Shown here one piece after another: positions 28,082 to 37,568 of a stretch of DNA of 64,000 nt; the first letter of the stretch is position 1; every line of letters begins with the position of its first letter. The notes under the pieces were generated by a model that saw nothing but the letters and a program-made list of their open reading frames with translations, had not been told where the DNA came from and ran no database searches. The position numbers were made by a program, and so were the translations under genes. The stretch lies in assembly GCF_035481615.1 (NCBI RefSeq), contig NZ_JAYKOT010000003.1:682001-746000 (forward strand). The letters run 5' to 3'. Source of the stretch: Citroniella saccharovorans. GTDB lineage: Bacteria > Bacillota > Clostridia > Tissierellales > Peptoniphilaceae.

Positions 28082-29038
28082 GTTTTCCATTTTTTTAAAA
28101 ATAAATATGGGGAAAAGGTTTATAAAATTCCGCTTAAAATAAAAGGTACATGCCCTAACAGGTTAATTTTTGGGAAATCATGTGCATTTTGCGGAGATGA
28201 GGGTGGATCATTTGAGAATTTAGATGAAAATATACCTTTAAAGGACCAGCTTTATCAAAACATAGAATATATATCAAATAAATATAAGGCAAAAAAATTT
28301 ATTGGATACTATCAAAATTATACTAATACATTTGTAGACTTTACTTATTTCAAAAATATGATAGAGGTATGTATTAGAAAGGACATAGTAGCTATATATA
28401 TTTCTACAAGACCCGATGCAATTACTGATGAACAACTTGAATTTTTGTCTAATGTAAAATATAATAATAATATAGATATCGTTTTAGAGTTAGGTTTACA
28501 AAGCATCAACTATAAAACTTTAAAAAGAATTAATAGAGGTCATAGCCTAGCTCAATATATCTATACAGTCAACAAATGTAGGAATTTTAATATTGATATT
28601 TGCACACACTTGATTTTTGGGCTTCCTGGAGACAACAAGGAAGATGTTGTAGAAGCAGCTAAAATTTTATCAGCTCTAAAAACTCAACAAGTAAAAATCC
28701 ATAGTCTTTATATTTTAGAAAATACAGATTTTGGTAATCTTTATAAAAAAGGAGAATTAAAATTAATATCTAAAGATGATTATGTAGATTGGGTGATAAC
28801 ATTTTTAGAATATTTAGATCCAAGTGTAGTTGTACAAAGATTAATTGGGAGAAGTCCTGAGGATGTAAGTTTATTTTCAAATTGGGATACATCTTGGTGG
28901 AAGATTGTAGATTCAATTGAGAAAGTAATGAATGAAAATGGCCTTAAGCAAGGTGATAAGTTTAATTATTTAGAACCTATTAAATATAAGAAAGGTGGAA
29001 AAAACAATGATAAAATTTGTGTTAGGACCAAAGGGTAG
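28041..29038 (+). pseudogene. TIGR01212-type radical SAM protein (YhcC-like), interrupted by one frameshift
   Basis: Translation starts in one frame at 28041 or 28059 (MMVSPYHKFSIFLK) and continues in another as NKYGEKVYKIPLKIKGTCPNR, which is the normal YhcC-family N-terminus. The frame change falls in T7A5 (28090-28101); one A has apparently been lost relative to a continuous gene. The zero frame stops at 28140. The restored protein of ~332 residues carries a cysteine cluster (CPNR...CAFC), LELGLQS and IFGLPGD. The run contains T-TTT-TTA in the zero frame, and a -1 slip there restores the exact protein. It may be an error, a lesion or recoding. Overlaps the next gene. Confidence 0.85.
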
Positions 29039-29429
29039 TGGAAAAACAAAATGGCTTATTGATGGAGCTAATCTAGACAAGAAAGAGGGACATGGAAATA
29101 TTGTATTTGTAGATACTGATGATTCACATATTTTTTCTTTAGATCATTCAGTTAGATTAGTAAATGCAAATGATTTTGGTATTTCTACTCCAGATGAGTT
29201 TTATGCTTTTCTTTGTGGTATAGTTTCAAGAGATTTTGATATTGAAAAGATTTATGTAGATGGAATATATGAAATTCTTGAATTTACTAATGAAGAATTA
29301 TCTAGATTTGAAGAAAGATTACTAGGAATTTCAGAAAAATATGAAGTGACATTCTTGATCGGTTTAAATAAATCAAGTGAAGAATTAAAGGGAGTAATAA
29401 AAGGTACTCCAGTTGAATTAGAAGCATAA
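29007..29429 (+). CDS. Small P-loop ATP-binding protein of unknown function
   Basis: 140 residues beginning MIKFVLGPKGSGKTKW, with Walker A GPKGSGKT at residues 7-14 and a plausible Walker B IEKIYVDGIYEI. No other family signature was recognised. The start at 29007 is set by AAAGGTGG eight bases upstream; an in-frame GTG at 28995 is part of that site. It overlaps the radical SAM gene by 32 bases, suggesting co-transcription, and ends before a strong hairpin. Confidence 0.75.
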   Translation: MIKFVLGPKGSGKTKWLIDGANLDKKEGHGNIVFVDTDDSHIFSLDHSVRLVNANDFGISTPDEFYAFLCGIVSRDFDIEKIYVDGIYEILEFTNEELSRFEERLLGISEKYEVTFLIGLNKSSEELKGVIKGTPVELEA

Positions 29430-29433
29430 TTTT

Positions 29434-29463
29434 TTAGGCATCCTTTAATTAAAGGATGCCTAA
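29434..29463. terminator. 30-base perfect palindrome, probable terminator
   Basis: Fifteen-base arms without mismatch (29434-29448 and 29449-29463). A run of T precedes it on the plus strand, so on the minus strand the hairpin is followed by a U tract, whereas the plus-strand side has only TTTAAG. Likely a terminator or a dyad site just after the P-loop gene; it includes an in-frame ATG of the next gene. Confidence 0.55.
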
Positions 29464-29479
29464 TTTAAGAAAGAGTAAA

Positions 29480-30028
29480 ATGTTTGAGACAGAAAATAAA
29501 ATTTTAAAATCTTTTCTTAAAGAAAGAGAATTGATTATTGACAAACTAAGCAAAGAAGAAATTGATAAAAGAGAGTTTTTAATTGAGAACTTTGAAATTA
29601 TTAAAAAATTTAATATAAAACCTTTTAATAAACTTAATACAGTTAATAAATGCCTGTACAATTACCAGTATTATAATATACTTGCGAAGTATTATAAATT
29701 TCAGCTTGATTCTATACCTAATAGAAAGAAGATATGTAGTAGAGGCAGATTATGTAAGTGCAATATAAATAATTATTATATTGAAAAAGACAAGGCTACC
29801 TTTGCAATGCTTAATATATTAGGCAAGGAGGACTTAGTTTCATACCCTCTTATTCTAAACTCTTCCAGGCTTAACTTAAAACTTATAGAAATAATTTTAC
29901 TTAATTATGATAAGATTATTTTACATACAATTAGTAATGACATTAAAAATGAACTTATAAAAAAAGGCGTTTTTAGTTTTTCACCTAGAGAATCTAAGAT
30001 AAATCACTATGTTAACGCCTCATATTAG
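29480..30028 (+). CDS. Hypothetical protein
   Basis: 182 residues with no recognised family. It is Lys/Ile/Asn-rich and soluble, with a cysteine-containing stretch CSRGRLCKCN near the middle (about 87-96). The start is put at ATG 29480 because an upstream in-frame ATG at 29456 lies within the palindrome and has no ribosome binding site; even here the site (AAAGAG) is weak. It converges on the next minus-strand gene, with an A+T-rich gap of 5 bases. Confidence 0.6.
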   Translation: MFETENKILKSFLKERELIIDKLSKEEIDKREFLIENFEIIKKFNIKPFNKLNTVNKCLYNYQYYNILAKYYKFQLDSIPNRKKICSRGRLCKCNINNYYIEKDKATFAMLNILGKEDLVSYPLILNSSRLNLKLIEIILLNYDKIILHTISNDIKNELIKKGVFSFSPRESKINHYVNASY

Positions 30029-30033
30029 TATAT

Positions 30034-30450
30034 TTATTTTTTTAATATATTTATTATATCTTCATTTGATTGGCCATAGGTGAATTGAAATTCTCCGGAT
30101 GGCTTATTTTCATCTGTAAAGTTTTCATTTAGTAGTTTTAGAAAAACAAATTTATCTGAAATTAATTCATAGTCAAATAAAATTTTTGTTATTCCTTCTA
30201 AGGAAGTACCTTCAGATATATTTACTTTAATTTTTTCACCTATTAAAGAAGAGTTTAAAGTAGCACTTTTTTCAATACCAAGTGTAGTTTCTATTGCACT
30301 TGAGGTTTTAGATACAATAGGAAGCTGTTCATTAAAAAGAACCTCAAGCCTCCAAAGAATTACTAAAACTGCAATTCCTACAATAAGTAGCATAAGTATA
30401 TATTCAAATATATCATATAAAGTATCTATAATAAAATTAATTGCTTTCAT
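30034..30450 (-). CDS. Membrane protein with YceG/MltG-like N-terminal domain
   Basis: 138 residues: one transmembrane helix (about 15-34), then a short linker and a domain (about 70-138) resembling the LysM-like N-terminal module of MltG (V.ISEGTSLEGITKILFDYELIS..., then PSGEFQFTYGQSNEDII). The catalytic transglycosylase domain of MltG, which normally follows, is absent. It might bind peptidoglycan or be a reduced paralogue. AAAGGAT precedes the start. Confidence 0.65.
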   Translation of the reverse strand: MKAINFIIDTLYDIFEYILMLLIVGIAVLVILWRLEVLFNEQLPIVSKTSSAIETTLGIEKSATLNSSLIGEKIKVNISEGTSLEGITKILFDYELISDKFVFLKLLNENFTDENKPSGEFQFTYGQSNEDIINILKK

Positions 30451-30481
30451 TTTTATCCTTTCTGAAATTATTTTTTATTTA

Positions 30482-30509
30482 TTGTATAATTAATATATAT
30501 CTATATTAT
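30482..30509 (+). promoter_or_regulatory. Possible promoter for the RluA-like gene
   Basis: TTGTAT (30482-30487), a 16-base spacer and TATTAT (30504-30509) precede the ribosome binding site GCGAGG and TTG start at 30535. The surrounding sequence is almost all A/T, so chance matches are likely. Confidence 0.35.
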
Positions 30510-30534
30510 ACCACAAAATAAGGCGAGGTAAAAA

Positions 30535-31509
30535 TTGAAACATTTAGTTATTGATGAAACAAGTAAAGATCAAAGGTTAGATAGATTTTTAATGAAATAT
30601 TTAAATAAGGCTGGCAAGAGTTTTATTCAAAAACAAATTAGACTAAAAAAGATTAAAGTTAATAAAAAAAAAGCTGAACCTTCAACTTTTTTAAAATTAG
30701 GTGATGTTGTAAATATTTATATGTATGATGAGAAGATTAATGAACTAAGGGAAATTGAAAGCATCTCCTCTCTTGATTTTAAAGATTTAGTTTTTATTTA
30801 TGATGACGAAAATTTATCTATTCTTTATAAAAGAGAAGGGCTACTTGTTCATGCCGCATCTAAAGATGATTATGGGAAAAATCTACTAGATAAATATGTA
30901 AATTACCTTATTAAAAATGGAGAATTTATACCTAGACTTTCTCCAACTTTTACACCAGCCTTTTGTAATAGGCTGGATTTAAATACCAGAGGATTAATTA
31001 TTGCCTGCAAAAATTATGAGACATTAAAAAAACTTAATTTAAGTATAAAAAAAAGAAATATAGAAAAAAGATATAGGACAATTGTTTCAGGAGAGGTAAA
31101 AGCCGATAGAACAATTGAACTAACTATTAGTAAGAAAAATAATAAAAACATGATGGAAGTAAGTAATGATGGGAAAGATTGTATAACTGAGATTTTTCCA
31201 ATTATTAGTAAAAATGGGTATACATTGTTAGATATTAATTTAATTACTGGTAGAACTCATCAAATTAGACTATCTCTATCTGAAATAGACCATCCAATTA
31301 TTGGCGATAGAAAATATGGCAAGAGAATTGTTAATGAAAATTTATATGATAAATATGGTTTAAGAAACCAATATCTTATTGCATATAAATTAAAATTTGG
31401 TGACATGGAAAAAGGCTTAGAATATCTTAATAATAAAGAATTTAAAATTGATAATATATATTATGGAGAAATAGAAAAAAAATTATTGGGTGATTTTTAT
31501 GAATTATAA
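30535..31509 (+). CDS. RluA-family pseudouridine synthase
   Basis: 324 residues: an S4 domain (about 10-75) and a synthase domain with CNRLDLNTRGLIIACKN, where the family HRLDxxTSG motif has become NRLDLNTRG but keeps the Asp, and GRTHQIRLSL. Starts at TTG after GCGAGG. It is the second RluA-type gene in the window, distinct from that at 2952. It overlaps the nucleoside kinase by 11 bases. Confidence 0.9.
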   Translation: MKHLVIDETSKDQRLDRFLMKYLNKAGKSFIQKQIRLKKIKVNKKKAEPSTFLKLGDVVNIYMYDEKINELREIESISSLDFKDLVFIYDDENLSILYKREGLLVHAASKDDYGKNLLDKYVNYLIKNGEFIPRLSPTFTPAFCNRLDLNTRGLIIACKNYETLKKLNLSIKKRNIEKRYRTIVSGEVKADRTIELTISKKNNKNMMEVSNDGKDCITEIFPIISKNGYTLLDINLITGRTHQIRLSLSEIDHPIIGDRKYGKRIVNENLYDKYGLRNQYLIAYKLKFGDMEKGLEYLNNKEFKIDNIYYGEIEKKLLGDFYEL

Positions 31510-33082
31510 AACGATAAAAGAGTATGTAGATCAAAACTATGAAAATCCAAACAATTATTTTGGTGCTATTATAGACAACACTGTCTATAGCCTAAATCAT
31601 TCCTTTTATCCAAACAAAAAAATTGAATTATTAAAAGCAAATACTAAAGATGGATTTAATATTCTTTATAGGACTATGATACTTACAATACAGTTGGCAC
31701 TGAATAGAATTTATCCTAATAAATTAGTTTCAGTAGAACATTTTATTGGAAGAGGTCTTTACCTAGAATTTTCCAGAGGGGTTCAGGTTAATAGAAAATT
31801 TATAGATAGATTAGATGAAGAAATTAGGAAGATTATTTTTGAAGATATAAAAATTATAAGAAAAAAAGTAAGTTTACAAGAAGCTTTAAGGATTTTTAAA
31901 GAGCATGGATATAAGGAAAAGACTGACTTACTAGAAACATTGGATAGGGAAGATGTAGATATATATTTTGCAGATAAAATTCCTTTTACATTTCATGGAT
32001 ATTTAGCTCCATCTACTTCTTATATTACTGATTTTAAATTGCAAATATATCATCCAGGAATAGTTGTATTATTTAAAATTGATGAAGATAAAGATCTTTT
32101 TTTTGAAGAAGAAATAAATTTATCAAAATCATTTTCTAAGTCGAAAAAATGGACTAACCTACTAGATATAGGATATGTGCATAATGTTAATGAAATAATT
32201 AAAGATAATCAAGAGAGACTTTTGATAGAAGTAAGTGAAGCTTATTTTGAGAATGAAATATCAAAATTATGTGACGAAATAGTTGAAGATGATGATATTA
32301 ATTTTATTCTTCTTGCAGGACCATCTTCTTCAGGAAAAACAACAACAGCGAATAGGATTAAAGTTCAATTAACCGTTAGGGGAAAAAAACCTTTTCTAAT
32401 TTCTACTGATGATTACTTTACTAGTCTAAGTGAAAGAGTTTTATTGGAAGATGGAAAACCTGATTTTGAGTCCGTAAATGCTATTGATATTAAAAGATTT
32501 AATGAGGATATGATATCACTGCTAGATGGAAAAGCAATTACACTTCCTAAATATAATTTTGAAATGGGCAAAAGTGAAACAACAAATACCAAAATTTATT
32601 TAGATAGAAATCATCCTGTCTTAATTGAGGGGACCCATGCACTTAATCCTGAACTAACTAAATTAATTTCAGAAAAGAATAAATATAAAATTTATATAAG
32701 CTCTTTAACTCAACTTAATTTAGATATGCATAATAGGATATCTACAACAGATGTAAGATTATTAAGAAGGCTTATAAGAGATGCGAGATATAGAAATTTT
32801 TCAGCATTAAATACATTAGAACACTGGGAAAGCGTTCTTGAAGGGGAAAGAAAATATATTTTCACTTATCAAGATTCTGCTGATTTTCAGCTAGATTCTT
32901 CACTTATATATGAAATAAATGCATTAAAAAAATATGCAAAAGAATTACTTTTAGAAATCGGAAAAGAAAACGCAGTATATAAGGAAGCAAAAAGATTATT
33001 AAAGTTTTTAGACTATTTTATTGAATTGGAAGATGAAAAATATATTCCAATTAACTCAGTTTTAAGAGAATTTATAGGTTAG
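31499..33082 (+). CDS. Uridine kinase-like nucleoside kinase with ThrRS-like N-terminal domain
   Basis: 527 residues. The N-terminal half (about 50-240) resembles the second additional domain of threonyl-tRNA synthetase, and the C-terminal half is a Udk-type P-loop kinase with LLAGPSSSGKTTTANRI, STDDYF and RLIRDARYRNFSA. It lacks aminoacylation motifs 1-3, so it is not a ThrRS. Members of this fused family are annotated as nucleoside kinases in Firmicutes. The start at ATG 31499 is favoured over GTG 31490 because of GGGTGA spacing. Confidence 0.9.
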   Translation: MNYKTIKEYVDQNYENPNNYFGAIIDNTVYSLNHSFYPNKKIELLKANTKDGFNILYRTMILTIQLALNRIYPNKLVSVEHFIGRGLYLEFSRGVQVNRKFIDRLDEEIRKIIFEDIKIIRKKVSLQEALRIFKEHGYKEKTDLLETLDREDVDIYFADKIPFTFHGYLAPSTSYITDFKLQIYHPGIVVLFKIDEDKDLFFEEEINLSKSFSKSKKWTNLLDIGYVHNVNEIIKDNQERLLIEVSEAYFENEISKLCDEIVEDDDINFILLAGPSSSGKTTTANRIKVQLTVRGKKPFLISTDDYFTSLSERVLLEDGKPDFESVNAIDIKRFNEDMISLLDGKAITLPKYNFEMGKSETTNTKIYLDRNHPVLIEGTHALNPELTKLISEKNKYKIYISSLTQLNLDMHNRISTTDVRLLRRLIRDARYRNFSALNTLEHWESVLEGERKYIFTYQDSADFQLDSSLIYEINALKKYAKELLLEIGKENAVYKEAKRLLKFLDYFIELEDEKYIPINSVLREFIG

Positions 33083-33092
33083 GAGACACAAT

Positions 33093-34007
33093 ATGAGAAA
33101 TGTTTTAGGGATTGATTTGGGCGGTACTAAAATAGCTGCTGGAATTGTTAATGAAAATGGAGAAATTCTTGAACATAAAATAATAAATACTAGGGCAAAA
33201 GACGGTAAGGACGCAGTGTTAAATAATATTGTCTCATTAATTGAGAAGTTAAGTAACGAAAAAACTGTAGGAGTTGGGATAACATCACCTGGATTTGTTA
33301 ATACAGATACAGGATTTATTTCTTTTGCTGGAAATATTAGTGGATGGTCTGGAATTAATCTTAAGGAAGAGATATTGAAGTTAAAATATATAAAAAATTT
33401 AGTTGTAGAAAACGATGCGAATATGGCACTACTAGCTGAAGTATGGGAAGGATCTGCTAAAGGTTTTGATTCATCTGTTATGCTAACACTTGGAACTGGA
33501 CTTGGTGGTGGTTTATATATTAAAAATACTGGAATAATCTTAGGTTCAAATTTCAAGGCTGGTGAATTAGGTCACACAATTTTATATCCTAATGGAAGAG
33601 AATGTAATTGCGGTCAAAAAGGATGTGCTGAAAGATATATTGCTGGTACGGCACTTGCTACAAATTATAATGAAATTACAGGAAAGGATCTGTGCTCAAA
33701 AGAAGTTATTGAATTAATTGATAGAGATTTAAATGCAGCCAAAGCATTAGATAAAATGATTTCTGATTTAGCGATTTTTATAACTACTATTTCCAATTTT
33801 ATTGATCCAGAATTAGTTGTTTTAGGCGGAGGGTTCACAGACTCTAAAGATATATGGTGGGAAAAATTAATAGATTATTATAGGAAATACTCGAATTCAA
33901 AAGATAAACCTATATTAAAAACTGCTAAATTTAAAAATTTTGCTGGACTTATAGGAGTTGCTAAAGCTGTATTTGATAAAAGTCTAGGAGGTGAGAGAAA
34001 TGAATAG
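33093..34007 (+). CDS. ROK-family glucokinase
   Basis: 304 residues with the phosphate motif GIDLGGTKIAAG, the VENDANMAL segment with the catalytic Asp, LGTGLGGGLYI, GELGH and the ROK zinc motif CNCGQKGCAE. It probably phosphorylates glucose, which fits the glycogen genes a few kilobases downstream. AGGAGACAC precedes the ATG; its end overlaps the response regulator. Confidence 0.93.
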   Translation: MRNVLGIDLGGTKIAAGIVNENGEILEHKIINTRAKDGKDAVLNNIVSLIEKLSNEKTVGVGITSPGFVNTDTGFISFAGNISGWSGINLKEEILKLKYIKNLVVENDANMALLAEVWEGSAKGFDSSVMLTLGTGLGGGLYIKNTGIILGSNFKAGELGHTILYPNGRECNCGQKGCAERYIAGTALATNYNEITGKDLCSKEVIELIDRDLNAAKALDKMISDLAIFITTISNFIDPELVVLGGGFTDSKDIWWEKLIDYYRKYSNSKDKPILKTAKFKNFAGLIGVAKAVFDKSLGGERNE

Positions 34008-34686
34008 AAAAATTCTTTTAATTGAAGATGAGATGAGTATAAGAAAATTTACAAAAATTAATCTAGAAAGAGAAGATTTTCAAGTATATGAAGCAGAAAC
34101 TGGAGAAAAAGGAATAGAGATTTGTGATAGTGTAAATATAGATATTATTATTTTAGACATTATGCTTCCTGGGATAGATGGCTATGAAGTATGTAGAATA
34201 ATAAGAAAAAAATACCCTAAAATAGGCATTATTATGTTAACTGCTAAAATGCAAGATGTTGATAAGATCATAGGACTTGAAGCTGGAACAGATGATTATA
34301 TGATTAAACCATTTAATCCGAAAGAATTAATTTTAAGAATAAAATCTTTAATTAGAAGATTCAATCAGGAAGACGATGATGTTGAAACAGTTGAGGATGG
34401 ACCTTTTAAACTTGATATTTATTCTAGATCTTTTTATAAAAATAATAAGGAAATTGAACTAACTCCAACTGAGCTTAGTTTAATTACGACTTTCATGATT
34501 AATCCTGGTAAAGCATTTTCAAGAAATGAGCTGTTAGACATTACCTGGGGAGAAGATTATGTTGGTGAATCAAAGATAGTTGATGTCAATATAAGAAGAA
34601 TAAGAACTAAGATTGAAGATAATCCAAGCCATCCTGAATATCTTGAAACTGTTTGGGGAGTAGGTTATAGGTGGAAGCAAAAATAA
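34000..34686 (+). CDS. OmpR-family response regulator
   Basis: 228 residues: a receiver domain (about 1-120) with acidic pocket ED near the N-terminus, phospho-acceptor Asp in IIILDIMLPG, conserved Thr in MLTAK and Lys in IKPF, then a winged-helix DNA-binding domain (about 130-228). The start at 34000 fits AGGAGGTG at 33986-33993; GTG 33991 lies in that site. Coupled to the kinase that follows with a 16-base overlap. Confidence 0.96.
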   Translation: MNRKILLIEDEMSIRKFTKINLEREDFQVYEAETGEKGIEICDSVNIDIIILDIMLPGIDGYEVCRIIRKKYPKIGIIMLTAKMQDVDKIIGLEAGTDDYMIKPFNPKELILRIKSLIRRFNQEDDDVETVEDGPFKLDIYSRSFYKNNKEIELTPTELSLITTFMINPGKAFSRNELLDITWGEDYVGESKIVDVNIRRIRTKIEDNPSHPEYLETVWGVGYRWKQK

Positions 34687-36089
34687 AAAACAGCAAAAAG
34701 TCTATAAGAACTAAAATTATAAAAAAATATTTATTTTTGTTTATAATTTCAACTTTTATATTTGAATTGTTTTTAATATATTCTGTTAAATACTATTATT
34801 ATTCAACAATTGAGGGACAACTAAGATCGGAAGCAAAGTATTCCCAAGAATTATATTTAAACTATTTAACAGATTATAGTCTATCTCAGGTTATTCTGGA
34901 AGATGCAAATCAGTTTTATAGACAAAACTCAGCTAGAGTCCAAATTTTAGACAATACTGGTTTAGTAATGTTAGACAATTCTGGAAAGCTGACTACTGGA
35001 ACTACAATAAATAAATCTGATGTTGAAGAAAGTATGTTTGGACGAGAGGGTACTTTTATTGAAAAAGTTGATAGTGGCAAAATAATGTATTATTCCATGC
35101 CTCTTAAAAATAGAACTTCTCAAGTAGGAATAATTAGACTTAGTAGTTCCTTAAATATAATAGATAGTATTATTTATAAAAGAACATTAATATTTGTATT
35201 GTTTGGATTTATTTTAGTATTTATGATGATAGTTTTAAGTATATTGATTGCAAATTCTATTGTAAAACCTATTAATGACTTAACAAAGGTGGCAGAAAAG
35301 CTTGCAGAAGGTAAATTTGATGTAAGAAGTAAAAATTTTTCTGATGATGAAATTGGTGAACTCGCAAGGACAATGAATTTTATAACTGATAATATAAATG
35401 AGAAGGAAAAAATCAAAAATGATTTTATTTCATCTATTTCTCATGAGCTTAGGACTCCACTAACTTCAATTAAAGGCTGGGCAGTGACCCTTCAAGATTT
35501 AAGTACAGATGAAATTACTAAAGAAGGCTTGGATATAATTGAAAAAGAAAGCGACAGGCTTAAGGATATGGTTGACGAACTTCTTGATTTTTCAAGATTT
35601 ACTTCAGGTAGAATCTCTTTGAACCTAGAATTTTTTAATGTTACGGATATTGTAAAACAAGTTCATAAGCAGCTTTTACCAAGAGCAAAAAATCAAAAAA
35701 TTGATTTTATTTTAAATTATGATAATGAGGGTATTAGAGCTTATATAGATAAAAATAGATTCAGACAAGTTCTTATAAATCTAATTGATAATTCTTTAAA
35801 ATTTACTGAAGCTGGAGGAGTTGTTTTAATTAATCTTTCAGAAAGCGAAGAAAATATTTTCCTACAAGTGATTGATACTGGAATTGGAATTGATTCAGAA
35901 GAAATAAGTTTAATAACTGGTAAATTTTATAAGGGTAAGAATTCTAACTCCCACACTGGTTTAGGACTATCAATATGCGAAGAAATTGTTAAACTTCATA
36001 AAGGAACTATGACTATTGAAAGTAAAATTAATGAAGGGACAAAAATCACAGTAAGTCTTCCAAAGGGGGAAGAAAATGAAAAAATATAA
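34671..36089 (+). CDS. Membrane sensor histidine kinase
   Basis: 472 residues: transmembrane helices at about 18-38 and 165-190 flanking an extracytoplasmic sensor, then HAMP, HisKA with SSISHELRTPLTSIKGW (phospho-His), and a HATPase_c domain with NLIDNSLKF, DTGIGID and GLGLSICEEIV. GTG start inside the regulator gene. The signal is unknown; the co-transcribed lipoprotein may be a partner or a target. Confidence 0.95.
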   Translation: MEAKIKNSKKSIRTKIIKKYLFLFIISTFIFELFLIYSVKYYYYSTIEGQLRSEAKYSQELYLNYLTDYSLSQVILEDANQFYRQNSARVQILDNTGLVMLDNSGKLTTGTTINKSDVEESMFGREGTFIEKVDSGKIMYYSMPLKNRTSQVGIIRLSSSLNIIDSIIYKRTLIFVLFGFILVFMMIVLSILIANSIVKPINDLTKVAEKLAEGKFDVRSKNFSDDEIGELARTMNFITDNINEKEKIKNDFISSISHELRTPLTSIKGWAVTLQDLSTDEITKEGLDIIEKESDRLKDMVDELLDFSRFTSGRISLNLEFFNVTDIVKQVHKQLLPRAKNQKIDFILNYDNEGIRAYIDKNRFRQVLINLIDNSLKFTEAGGVVLINLSESEENIFLQVIDTGIGIDSEEISLITGKFYKGKNSNSHTGLGLSICEEIVKLHKGTMTIESKINEGTKITVSLPKGEENEKI

Positions 36090-37566
36090 AATCTTTATTA
36101 TTTTATTTTTAATTTTTCTTTTAAGCTCCTGTAAGTCAAATTCTAAAATTTTAGATCAAGTTAACTTGTCAGAATCTATAGTTAGCCCTAATGATAATAA
36201 ATCACCTATAGAGGGAACTTATAAATTAACTTCTAAGATCTTTTTAGTTCAAAAAAATGAAGAGCTTGAAAAAAAATATAAAAACACAGACTTAATATAT
36301 ATATCTAATAATCTTGTCCAAATAGATGATAGATTTACAATATCACCAAGTTTTAAATCTAGATTTTTTAATTTTTTAGATTATACAAAATATAAACTTA
36401 ATGATACTAAAATAAATGCATCTAACATTGATATTGATGGTACAATTTTGACAATTTCTGATGGACAATATTTTTATCAGGATATCTACTTAATAAATGA
36501 AAATAATATAACTCTTTTATATGATGGAATTTTATTTTCTTTCAAGAAAGTAAGCGAAGGTGTACCAAAAGATATAATTGATAAAGCTAACGAGATTGCA
36601 AATAATGAGGTTAATAATAATATAGAAAAAAATATTAGTGAATACCCATCTATATTAATTGGAGTAACTAGTCCAAAAAAAGATTCAAATGATAATCTAA
36701 CTTATGTTTATAAAACATACTTTATTGAAATTAAAGATAAGAGTTATATAGATGTTGTAAATGTAGACGATATAATTTACCCAAGAGATCAGGGGTTTTG
36801 GAAAATCGGAATTGAACATAAGATGGGAAGTGACTCAAGTTTTGACCAGATTTATGCATTCCCATTAGCCCAAGGTGATAAAGTTACTAGTAGATATAAT
36901 CTTGGAAACAAGAAAAATATTCAAATCTCTTTTATAGGAAAAGATTTCATAGGAATAGAAAATACAGAATACACTAGTTCAGATAAAACTTATGGATTAT
37001 TTAATTATTCAAATATAGAAAATAATAAAAAGTCTAATATAATAGAAATAGCTGGAGAAGATGGATTAAAGGTAATGCAAGATGAAATTATTAAAAACCT
37101 ACCAGAAAAAGTTGATAGTAAAAAGGTTGAAGAATTTTACGATCCAGAAAATATTGGTATTAGAAGAAATAATGGAAAATGGGAGTTTAAAACAAATATT
37201 ATTATAAAGAAAGAAAATGGTGAAGCTATAATTAAAGATATAAAACTTCCTATTAATCCTATTATAGATATATTTAGTAATAATAAGCTAAGTATAACTT
37301 GGGAAAGTATAAAAAATAAGGTACCAGGAGCAATAGATGCTTATACTTCTATTGATGATAGACTTCTATTAGTTCAGAATTTAAATGAGTTATTAATTTA
37401 CGAAATTGATAGGGGGGTTATTTCAAAAAAACACTTGGGATCAATTAAATTTGCAAAGGATGATAGAATAATCTCCTGTGTATTCTCATCACCAAAATCA
37501 AATAAACTTTGGAAAAATACATTAATATCTCAAAAGCCAATGCCAAAAATAATAATGGACGAATAA
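36076..37566 (+). CDS. Lipoprotein of unknown function
   Basis: 496 residues with a type II signal peptide MKKYKIFIILFLIFLLSSC and lipobox L-S-S-C, so it is lipidated at Cys19 or so after LspA cleavage. The remainder is extracytoplasmic, with beta-rich, Asn/Lys/Ile-rich sequence and no recognised family. It overlaps the sensor kinase by 14 bases, suggesting it works in or is controlled by that two-component system. Followed by a strong terminator. Confidence 0.8.
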   Translation: MKKYKIFIILFLIFLLSSCKSNSKILDQVNLSESIVSPNDNKSPIEGTYKLTSKIFLVQKNEELEKKYKNTDLIYISNNLVQIDDRFTISPSFKSRFFNFLDYTKYKLNDTKINASNIDIDGTILTISDGQYFYQDIYLINENNITLLYDGILFSFKKVSEGVPKDIIDKANEIANNEVNNNIEKNISEYPSILIGVTSPKKDSNDNLTYVYKTYFIEIKDKSYIDVVNVDDIIYPRDQGFWKIGIEHKMGSDSSFDQIYAFPLAQGDKVTSRYNLGNKKNIQISFIGKDFIGIENTEYTSSDKTYGLFNYSNIENNKKSNIIEIAGEDGLKVMQDEIIKNLPEKVDSKKVEEFYDPENIGIRRNNGKWEFKTNIIIKKENGEAIIKDIKLPINPIIDIFSNNKLSITWESIKNKVPGAIDAYTSIDDRLLLVQNLNELLIYEIDRGVISKKHLGSIKFAKDDRIISCVFSSPKSNKLWKNTLISQKPMPKIIMDE

Positions 37567-37568
37567 TG

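Noticed and set aside
31499..33082. Threonyl-tRNA synthetase
   Set aside because: Only the N-terminal editing-like domain resembles ThrRS; class II motifs are absent and the C-terminus is a Udk-type P-loop kinase.
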